NCBI GenBank assembly: GCA_040902885.1
Contig: JBBDWK010000092.1
Coordinates: 17,955-81,954 of the forward strand
Direction: 5' to 3'
DNA: 64,000 nucleotides
Source: JBBDWK01 sp040902885
GTDB taxonomy: Bacteria > Acidobacteriota > Terriglobia > Bryobacterales > Bryobacteraceae
Position 1 is the stretch's first letter, and every line of letters starts with the position of its first letter. Position numbers and translations under genes: made by a program. Below are positions 57,744 through 64,000 of this stretch, piece after piece. The notes beneath the pieces are model-generated. The model saw only the letters and a list, made by a program, of their open reading frames with translations. It was not told where the DNA came from and ran no database searches.

Positions 57744-60480
57744 AGGAAAACTCCGCCGAAATCAAGAGTGCATGAGCCAGATCGCCGAGAGCTCGCCATA
57801 CCGCCGTCATGGCGTACGGCGCCGTCGTTCGCTGCGATCGCAGATGGGCCTCCCACTGCGAGGTCAGCCGTTCCAGCATCGCCAAAGCGCGGTCCATCTC
57901 ATCGCGGGCCGGTTTACGAGACAGGGTCCTGATGTAAGCCGCTTCGACACGCGAGGGGCTATCCGGAAATTCGTCCAGAAGCCGCCCGGCAAGATAACGG
58001 GCATGCTCCAGGACGAGGGGACTGTTCCTCAACTCCAGCGCCTGATTCGGGACTGTGGAATGCGCGCGATCGGTGCAGTTCGGCGACATTGGGGGCAGAT
58101 CGAACACTTCGAGAAGAGTTACCGGCATACTGCGGCGTTGGAGCAGGTAGATCGCCCTGCGCCATTCGTCCTTCGAGCCCCGCTCCACCACCTCCCCAGC
58201 AGCTTCGGTTTCCACCGGAACTGGCGGACCGAACTGCTTGAGAGAGAGCCGGCCGGCGGCCAGCAAGATGGAGTCGTGCAACTGTTCGGCATCCATTCTG
58301 CGGAGGGACATGCGGGAGAGCAGAACGTTCTCCGGATCGGCGCTCAGAGCTTCCGGCTGGGTCGTGGAGGATTGCCGGTACGCGGCCGACGTCACCATCA
58401 GCCGATGCATAGCCTTCAAGCTCCAGTCGGACCGCACGAACTCCACCGCCAGCCAATCGAGCAGTTCGGGATGGGAGGGCGGAGCACCGGTCTTGCCGAA
58501 GTTTGCGACCGTGGATACGATGCCGCGGCCGAAGTGCTGCTTCCATAGCCGGTTCACCATTACGCGAGCCGTCAGGGGATGGTCTGGCTGCGTCAGCCAC
58601 CGGGCCAACGCCAGCCGGCGTCCAGAGGTGCCTTCGTACGGCGGCTCAACCGAATAAGGCTTGAGTGCGGGTCCCTTCAGGATGGACGGGGTGTTCGGCT
58701 CTACCACTTCGCCCAGCTGCTGGGCCTCGCCGCGCTTGAGGAGAAACACCGGGGAGAGGGCGCCGCCCATGTCGTAGAGAGCGCGAACGCGGGGTTCGGG
58801 CAGCAGCCGACTCTTCACATCAGCGATCAAGCGGCGCAGTCTATCGAGTTCCGTTTTGAATTCGGGAACCTGCTTGGCGAGCTCGTCCAAGGATTTCTTG
58901 CCGGTCTTGTCGCGCCATGGTTTGGCGCGGTCTTCGATCGCCTGCTCGAGCTTCTTCACCTCGGCGTTGAGCGGCTCATTGTGCGCGTGCACGGTCTTGC
59001 GTTCCTCGGGAAGAGCGAGATCCAGGTCGCGCTCCGTGGTCTTTACCCAATCGTAGGGATCGAAGGCGGCCTGGAGCACGGCGCCGAGCCGGTAATAGTC
59101 GCGCTGCGGGATGGGGTCGTACTTGTGATTGTGACAGCGGGCGCATCCCACGGTAAGTCCCATGAGGGTGGAACTCAACACTTCGATCTCATCCGCGATC
59201 ACGTTCATGCGCTCGGCCACCGAGCCGTTACTGGGAGAGTAAGTAGCATCAGGCGCCATCCGCAGGAACCCGGTGGAGGCCACGCGATCAATGTCTTCCT
59301 GAGCAGGCGCCCGCAACTTGCGGTAGTCGGCCAGCTCGTCGCCGGCGATCTGTTCGGTCACAAAACGGTCGTAGGGTTTGTCGGCGTTCAGGGAGCGAAT
59401 GACGGCGTCGCGATAGCGCCAGGCGTTCGGGCGCAAACGGTCCTCCTCCTTGATGCCTTCCGAGTCCGCGTAGCCCGCGGCGTCCAGCCAGATGCGGGCC
59501 CAGCGCTCGCCGTACTGGGGCGAATCGAGCAGGCGATCCACCAGGAGCTCGTAGGCATTGCTCCGCTCGTCGCGCAGGAACTCATCGATCTCTTTGGCGG
59601 TGGGGATCAGCCCGGTAAGAGTCAGATAGACACGGCGCATCAGGACCAGACGATCGGCTTCTTTGGAAAAGGCGAGTCCCTTCGTTTCCAGGTTGGCGAG
59701 CAGGAACCGGTCGATCGGATTGCGCACGAGCGCTGTATTGCGGACCTGGGGTTCGGCGGGCAGGCGTGGGGGCTGAAAAGCCCACCAGGCGCGTTCCGCA
59801 TCTGTGAATCGCTCTTCCATCACCGGTTGTGGAGGGGTGGGCGGACAGCCCGCGGCGATCCAGGCGCGAAGCGTCTCCACTTCTTCGGAGCTTGGGGGCC
59901 GCACGAAGGCTTCCATCAGCAGTTTGGGCGGCGGCATGACTCCGGCGATGACCTTTTTCAGAATGAGGCTATCTTCGGGACGGCCAGGCGCCACCGCCGG
60001 TCCGGACTTGCCCCCTTTCAGGCGCCCCTCCTGGGTGCGCAGGTCGAGTCCGGCTTCCTGGGTGCGCTTGCCGTGGCAGACTACGCAGCGCATTTGGAAG
60101 ATCGGTGTCACGTCCGCCTCGGTGACGCCCGCCAGCACCGTCTTCTGCTCATCGATCCATGATCGGATCGCCGACACTTGGGCGTCCTTCAGCTTGCGGC
60201 CTGGGGGCATTTGCCCGGACACGATCTTGGCAACCAGAAGGCTGCTCTCGGCCGACCCTAGCTTGAGGGCGGGTCCAGTTTTGCCCCCCTTGAGGGCGGA
60301 TTCGAGCGTCGACAGATCCAGGCCCGCCTGCGGAGAAGGCCCGCTATGACAGGGGAGGCAGTCGGTGCGGAAGATCGGCGCCAACGCCGACTCGTAGCCG
60401 GCCCCGAAGAGCGGAAAGGCTGCCAGAATCGGCCATGCCAGCAGCCGTGGATCAAACCCTGTCCTTCTCATCACACGCAT
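57733..60480 (-). CDS. PSD1-type protein: two cytochrome-like domains with DUF1549 and DUF1553
   Basis: A protein of 915 residues, exported by an N-terminal signal. Two planctomycete-cytochrome domains come first, each with a haem-type C-x-x-C-H motif: TDCLPCHSG (about residue 43) and RCVVCHGK (about residue 134). DUF1549 follows (about 245-450), with IDRFLLANLETKGLAFSKEA and YGERWARIWLDAAGYADSEG. DUF1553 (about 600-870) has LARWLTQPDHPLTARVMVNR and RRMDAEQLHDSILLAAGRLS. It probably transfers electrons in an extracytoplasmic process with its DUF1501 partner. Confidence 0.93.
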   Translation of the reverse strand: MRVMRRTGFDPRLLAWPILAAFPLFGAGYESALAPIFRTDCLPCHSGPSPQAGLDLSTLESALKGGKTGPALKLGSAESSLLVAKIVSGQMPPGRKLKDAQVSAIRSWIDEQKTVLAGVTEADVTPIFQMRCVVCHGKRTQEAGLDLRTQEGRLKGGKSGPAVAPGRPEDSLILKKVIAGVMPPPKLLMEAFVRPPSSEEVETLRAWIAAGCPPTPPQPVMEERFTDAERAWWAFQPPRLPAEPQVRNTALVRNPIDRFLLANLETKGLAFSKEADRLVLMRRVYLTLTGLIPTAKEIDEFLRDERSNAYELLVDRLLDSPQYGERWARIWLDAAGYADSEGIKEEDRLRPNAWRYRDAVIRSLNADKPYDRFVTEQIAGDELADYRKLRAPAQEDIDRVASTGFLRMAPDATYSPSNGSVAERMNVIADEIEVLSSTLMGLTVGCARCHNHKYDPIPQRDYYRLGAVLQAAFDPYDWVKTTERDLDLALPEERKTVHAHNEPLNAEVKKLEQAIEDRAKPWRDKTGKKSLDELAKQVPEFKTELDRLRRLIADVKSRLLPEPRVRALYDMGGALSPVFLLKRGEAQQLGEVVEPNTPSILKGPALKPYSVEPPYEGTSGRRLALARWLTQPDHPLTARVMVNRLWKQHFGRGIVSTVANFGKTGAPPSHPELLDWLAVEFVRSDWSLKAMHRLMVTSAAYRQSSTTQPEALSADPENVLLSRMSLRRMDAEQLHDSILLAAGRLSLKQFGPPVPVETEAAGEVVERGSKDEWRRAIYLLQRRSMPVTLLEVFDLPPMSPNCTDRAHSTVPNQALELRNSPLVLEHARYLAGRLLDEFPDSPSRVEAAYIRTLSRKPARDEMDRALAMLERLTSQWEAHLRSQRTTAPYAMTAVWRALGDLAHALLISAEFSYVD

Positions 60481-60556
60481 GCATGCAACCCGCTTCCCAT
60501 GCTCTCAGAATCGCAGCTTGAGCGCGAGTTGAAATTGCCCGCCGCTCCCGGATCCC

Positions 60557-63500
60557 TCAGAAGATAAACTTCAAGACCATCTGAATTTGGCGGGATGGCT
60601 TCGCGTTGAGCAAGCGGCCCGTAGTGCCGGTATTGACGGCGCTCGAGGGATTGAGAAATTGCGCGTGGTTGAACGCGTTGAACCACTCGGACCTAAACTC
60701 CACACGCTTGCTTTCCGTGACCGGAAAAGATTTGAACGCGGAGAAGTCGAAGTTGACGGTGCCCGGCCCGGTGAGAGGATTGGCACCGGCGTTACCGAAC
60801 GGAATGTAGACGCCGCCACGAAGGGTATCGGGGACTGGGGCGGGCAGCGGGAAGCAGGCCGCGTCAAACCAGCGTTCAATCGCATGGCCCCCCTGCGGAG
60901 CCTGGCCGTTGCAGACGCGGTCGGGCCGCCCGGCGCCGCCCGTGACAGTAAACGGAAGGCCGCTCATCACCAGACCGACGCCGCCCAGTTGCCAGCCACC
61001 CACAAGCTGATTGACCACACCCGAGGAACTCGAAAGGAACCGCTTTCCGCGGCCGAACGGCATTTCGTATAGCCAGCTTGCCACCCAGCGGTGGCGCAGG
61101 TCGACGCCCGCCAAGGCGCGGTCCGCGTCGAGGTCGCGCACGTTCTGATGGCCGGCGTTGCCATAATTGCTGGCGGGATTCTCGATTGCTTTCGACCATG
61201 TGTAGTTGGTCAGGAACGAGAGGCCGCTGGAAAAGCGCTTGTTGACGCCGATCTGCAGGGCGTGATAGTTGCCAACGCCGCGCTGCTCGACGTGCGTGAA
61301 TCCGGTTACGCGCGGGACAGAGAGGAAGTACGGCCGACGGGGCTCCACGGGACCGGTACCGAGAAAGGGCTGATTCGGGTTGAACTGGTCCTGGATGTGC
61401 AGCGAGAGGTTGCCGACATAGCCGACCTCCAGCAGGTAGTTGGCGGCTAGTTGCTGCTGTAGCTGAAACGACCACTGCTGGGAGTAGCCTGTGGTGTTCT
61501 CAGGGTGGCGGGTATTGACGGATCCGGAGGGGTTGTCGATTGGAATCAGCGGATCGGACGCGGGCAGGCCCAGGTCGAGGGTACGATTGATCTGCTGGGG
61601 TACGGAGGTGTTGGTGAAATTTGTTCCCCCGACGAAGGGAGGATTCAGCGTCATCTGCTGCCCGGCCTGGGATTCGGTAACGTAGAAGATCCCATAAGAG
61701 GCCCGGATGACGGTCTTCGGTGTGGCCTTATACGCGAAGCCGAAACGGGGAGCGAAGTTGTTCTTATCGGTGGAGATTAGCGCTCGCGTGCTGAGGCCGG
61801 GATAACTACCACCCTGACCCGGGCGGACCAGCTTACCGGCAAGATAGTCGAAGTTAGTCTGCCGGTCATACGCTTCGGTCTGGGGAGTGAACAAGTCATA
61901 GCGCAGGCCATAATTGAGCGTCAGCTTGGAAGTTACCTTCCAGGTGTCCTGGAAGTACATGGAGAATTCGGTGCTGCGGATACCCGCGAGTCCGGAGTTG
62001 CTGACCACGCTGCCTGCTCCGGGAATGCCCAGGAGGAAATCGGCGAAGGAGTTGCCTGTCAGGGCCGGGTTGGCCGGATCCGCGGTGAAGCTGGGACCAA
62101 AGCTGAAGGTACCGGCGGGCGCACCCAGGATCTGTGTGAAGTTGCGCTGAATCTTCTTGAAGTCGGCGCCCGCTTTCAGGGTGTGCGAGCCGCGGATAAA
62201 GGTGACGTTGTCCAGCCACTGATACACGTTTTCCAACTCGATCAACGGGAAGAACGAGGCATCTCCCAACTGGCTGTAGCCGGAAATGCCGATTTGCGGA
62301 AAGCCCGAGTTGTTGGCCGAGATATTCACGTTGGGAATGCCGAGCTCGTCGGCATAGTTCTTCCCAAACCCGAGCTGTACGGCATCGCTGCCGGCCCGGA
62401 TGTAAGCGGCACGGAATTCGTTCACCGTTGTCGGATTGAAGTTATGGATTTCCTGCAAGCCCAGGCTGCGGGCAGGGTTCGAAACGTTGCCTGTCAAAGA
62501 TCCTGCGCCGCCGGTACTGAGGGCTCCACCGATCGCCGGAGCGGATTCGGGAACTTCGCTGAAAGTTCCCGGCAGGACCGTATTGGAGTTGCCGACACTC
62601 CAGCGCGCTGAGAACTGGTCTTTGTCCGAAAAACGGTGGTCGATCTTGATGTCGTAAGAGTCCTGGTCATTGCGCCGGGAGGCGCCACTGTAGAAGAAGG
62701 CTTCCCCGTTGGCGAGGCGAGCGCCGGTGACGTCGTTTGAGGCGGGAAAGAACTTCGCGACGTTCAGCGAAGAGGGATTGAAACGCGACCTCGGGATGAC
62801 GCCGTCGACGGCGAACGGGAGCCGCGAGTTGGCGGCGGCGTTGTACGTCAGCGGATCGTAGATCGGCCGTGCGGTTCCCCGGAAGTCGCCGTCCCGCAGC
62901 GCTGCGCTGGGGACCGTGGCGACGAGCGTCTGCCCTAGCCTCTGACGGAACCCCTGGTAGTCCACAAAGAAGAATGTCCGGTTCCTGATGACCGGCCCGC
63001 CGGCGGCGAAGCCGAACTGGTTCTGCACGAAGTTGGGGAGGCGGCGCGGCGAGGTGCGATCGAAAAAGTTGCGGGCGTCCAGAGCGGAGTTGCGCATGAA
63101 TTCGAACACCTGGCCATGAAAGCTGTTGGTGCCCGATTTCAGGGTCACGTTGATTACTCCCCCGCCCCGGCCGATCTCGGGATTGAAGTTGCTCGTCTCC
63201 ACGACGAATTCCTGCACGGCTTCGAGCGGTGGCAAGATGGCAATCAGTCCCTGATTGATCTGATTGTTGTAAACGCCATCCAGAATGAAGGTGTTGTTGG
63301 ACTGCCGCTGGCCATTCACCGACAGGCCCTGCTGGGCGCGGGCATTGTCCGGAATGCTGGTGTTGTTGGCGTTTTGCGTCGGGATGGCATTCGTGACCCC
63401 GGCGTTCAGATGGGCGAGCTGGTAGACCGACCTTCCGTTGAGAGGCAGCTCGGAGACCTCTCTGCGGGTGATTACATTCCCCACGCTGGAGGACTCGCTT

Positions 63501-63883
63501 TGCAGCAGCGGCGGCGCCGCGGAGACCTCCACCGTCTGGCTGACCTCGCCCACCGCCAGATCGAGATCGACCGCCAGACGTTCATTCACATGAAGGACAA
63601 TGCCAGACCGGGTGACCGTATTGAATCCAGTTTGCTGGACGGTGACGGAGTATTCGCCGGGAACAAGATTCGGAGCCACGTATTCGCCATGCGGATTGGT
63701 CCGCGTCTTCAGGGTGAACCCTGTATTCACGTTTCGGACTTCGACCGCGGCTGCCGGAACGATGGCCGCGCTGCTGTCGCGAACCGTTCCGCTCAGCGTG
63801 CCCCGTTCCACCTGGGCACAGAGGACCCCGGCCGCGAGCGCGAACGGAACAGCGAGCCGCCATAAGAAAAAAGCGAGCGTCAT
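60557..63883 (-). CDS. Oar-like outer-membrane receptor with carboxypeptidase-regulatory domain
   Basis: A protein of 1108 residues with a signal peptide ending near LCAQ. A carboxypeptidase-regulatory domain (about residues 27-110) contains GTLSGTVRDSSAAIVPAAAV and NPHGEYVAPNLVPGEYSVTV. A plug-like domain follows (about 120-240), with VSELPLNGRSVYQL and FILDGVYNNQ. A large barrel ends in FKSFPVTESKRVEFRSEW and a terminal Phe. This is the acidobacterial TonB-dependent-like family; the ligand is unknown, possibly an oligosaccharide given the DUF1501/PSD1 neighbours. ATG 63883 has AGGAGG six bases upstream and a consensus-like promoter. Confidence 0.92.
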   Translation of the reverse strand: MTLAFFLWRLAVPFALAAGVLCAQVERGTLSGTVRDSSAAIVPAAAVEVRNVNTGFTLKTRTNPHGEYVAPNLVPGEYSVTVQQTGFNTVTRSGIVLHVNERLAVDLDLAVGEVSQTVEVSAAPPLLQSESSSVGNVITRREVSELPLNGRSVYQLAHLNAGVTNAIPTQNANNTSIPDNARAQQGLSVNGQRQSNNTFILDGVYNNQINQGLIAILPPLEAVQEFVVETSNFNPEIGRGGGVINVTLKSGTNSFHGQVFEFMRNSALDARNFFDRTSPRRLPNFVQNQFGFAAGGPVIRNRTFFFVDYQGFRQRLGQTLVATVPSAALRDGDFRGTARPIYDPLTYNAAANSRLPFAVDGVIPRSRFNPSSLNVAKFFPASNDVTGARLANGEAFFYSGASRRNDQDSYDIKIDHRFSDKDQFSARWSVGNSNTVLPGTFSEVPESAPAIGGALSTGGAGSLTGNVSNPARSLGLQEIHNFNPTTVNEFRAAYIRAGSDAVQLGFGKNYADELGIPNVNISANNSGFPQIGISGYSQLGDASFFPLIELENVYQWLDNVTFIRGSHTLKAGADFKKIQRNFTQILGAPAGTFSFGPSFTADPANPALTGNSFADFLLGIPGAGSVVSNSGLAGIRSTEFSMYFQDTWKVTSKLTLNYGLRYDLFTPQTEAYDRQTNFDYLAGKLVRPGQGGSYPGLSTRALISTDKNNFAPRFGFAYKATPKTVIRASYGIFYVTESQAGQQMTLNPPFVGGTNFTNTSVPQQINRTLDLGLPASDPLIPIDNPSGSVNTRHPENTTGYSQQWSFQLQQQLAANYLLEVGYVGNLSLHIQDQFNPNQPFLGTGPVEPRRPYFLSVPRVTGFTHVEQRGVGNYHALQIGVNKRFSSGLSFLTNYTWSKAIENPASNYGNAGHQNVRDLDADRALAGVDLRHRWVASWLYEMPFGRGKRFLSSSSGVVNQLVGGWQLGGVGLVMSGLPFTVTGGAGRPDRVCNGQAPQGGHAIERWFDAACFPLPAPVPDTLRGGVYIPFGNAGANPLTGPGTVNFDFSAFKSFPVTESKRVEFRSEWFNAFNHAQFLNPSSAVNTGTTGRLLNAKPSRQIQMVLKFIF

Positions 63884-63911
63884 GGACCGCCTCCTGTTTA
63901 AAGGTCAAGAC

Positions 63912-63940
63912 ATCATACCAACGGATGAATAGAGTGTCAA
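63912..63940 (-). promoter_or_regulatory. Near-consensus sigma-70 promoter of the Oar-like receptor gene
   Basis: On the minus strand, TTGACA (63935-63940) and TATGAT (63912-63917) are exactly 17 bp apart. The predicted start of transcription near 63905 leaves a leader of about 22 nt carrying AGGAGG before the ATG at 63883. Confidence 0.8.
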
Positions 63941-64000
63941 TCGATCGAATTGGGTCGTCTAAAATGTCACCGAAAGACCCCTCGTTGGGTCAAATGAAAA

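Noticed and set aside
58579..60162. 527-codon open frame antisense to the PSD1 gene
   Set aside because: No domain pattern; long antisense frames are expected at this GC content.

Overview
The window is GC-rich, densely coded bacterial chromosome from a Gram-negative (diderm) organism. An LptD homologue, two TonB-dependent-type outer-membrane proteins and secreted SGNH and PQQ-propeller proteins all require an outer membrane. Several features together point to an acidobacterium of the Solibacter/Bryobacter type: Oar-like receptors with N-terminal carboxypeptidase-regulatory domains, a DUF1501 + PSD1 (DUF1549/DUF1553, cytochrome-like) pair, a large MacB/ADOP-type permease, a Ser/Thr kinase-STAND-TPR protein behind a TIGR02999-type ECF sigma factor, and many secreted hydrolases. 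The taxonomic placement is inference; no rRNA is present.

Layout. 1-4.6 kb: a secreted beta-sandwich repeat protein, then a flgM-flgN-flgK-flgL flagellar operon behind a FliA-type promoter. 4.6-11.8 kb: H+-pyrophosphatase, htpX-rlmI, a small heat-shock protein with a near-consensus sigma-70 promoter, an M42 peptidase and a beta-lactamase-family serine hydrolase. 11.8-15.8 kb: an outer-membrane receptor divergent from an ECF sigma factor and a membrane anti-sigma-like protein that carries an unusual C-terminal domain. 15.8-22.5 kb: tRNA-Gln, an amidohydrolase, a secreted protein paired with an SDR, and a translationally coupled HipA-like kinase/DUF3037 pair, followed by a gene-poor scar holding a truncated DUF5615 toxin relic. 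22.5-28.8 kb: divergent DUF3455 and double-PAP2 genes whose whole intergenic region is a start-codon-to-start-codon inverted repeat (the PAP2 gene is split by an in-frame TGA), then the ECF-kinase pair and DUF4242. 29-34.8 kb: tRNA-Leu, pgi, an RDD protein, lptD and an alpha/beta hydrolase.

34.8-41.8 kb is the most unusual segment: an orphan VapB-type antitoxin, a DUF1795/DcrB-like protein, and a two-gene operon encoding proteins with the C-terminal cytoplasmic domain of FlhA/SctV (FHIPEP) but without its export-channel membrane domain. One of these is a 1460-residue membrane-anchored TPR/coiled-coil protein. I regard this as the best candidate for an undescribed system.

41.8-55.5 kb: a PQQ-propeller protein with an EF-hand insert, a D-2-hydroxyacid dehydrogenase, purC-cvpA-HTH, an ADOP permease, a frameshifted hydrolase relic, the tesA/ybbA/ybbP cluster, an MFS-cupin pair, secG and a second tRNA-Leu. 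55.5-64 kb: PhyH dioxygenase, DUF1501, PSD1 and an Oar-like receptor on one strand, the receptor having its own strong promoter. There are three tRNAs, all with encoded CCA ends. I saw no rRNA, CRISPR array, intact insertion sequence or prophage.
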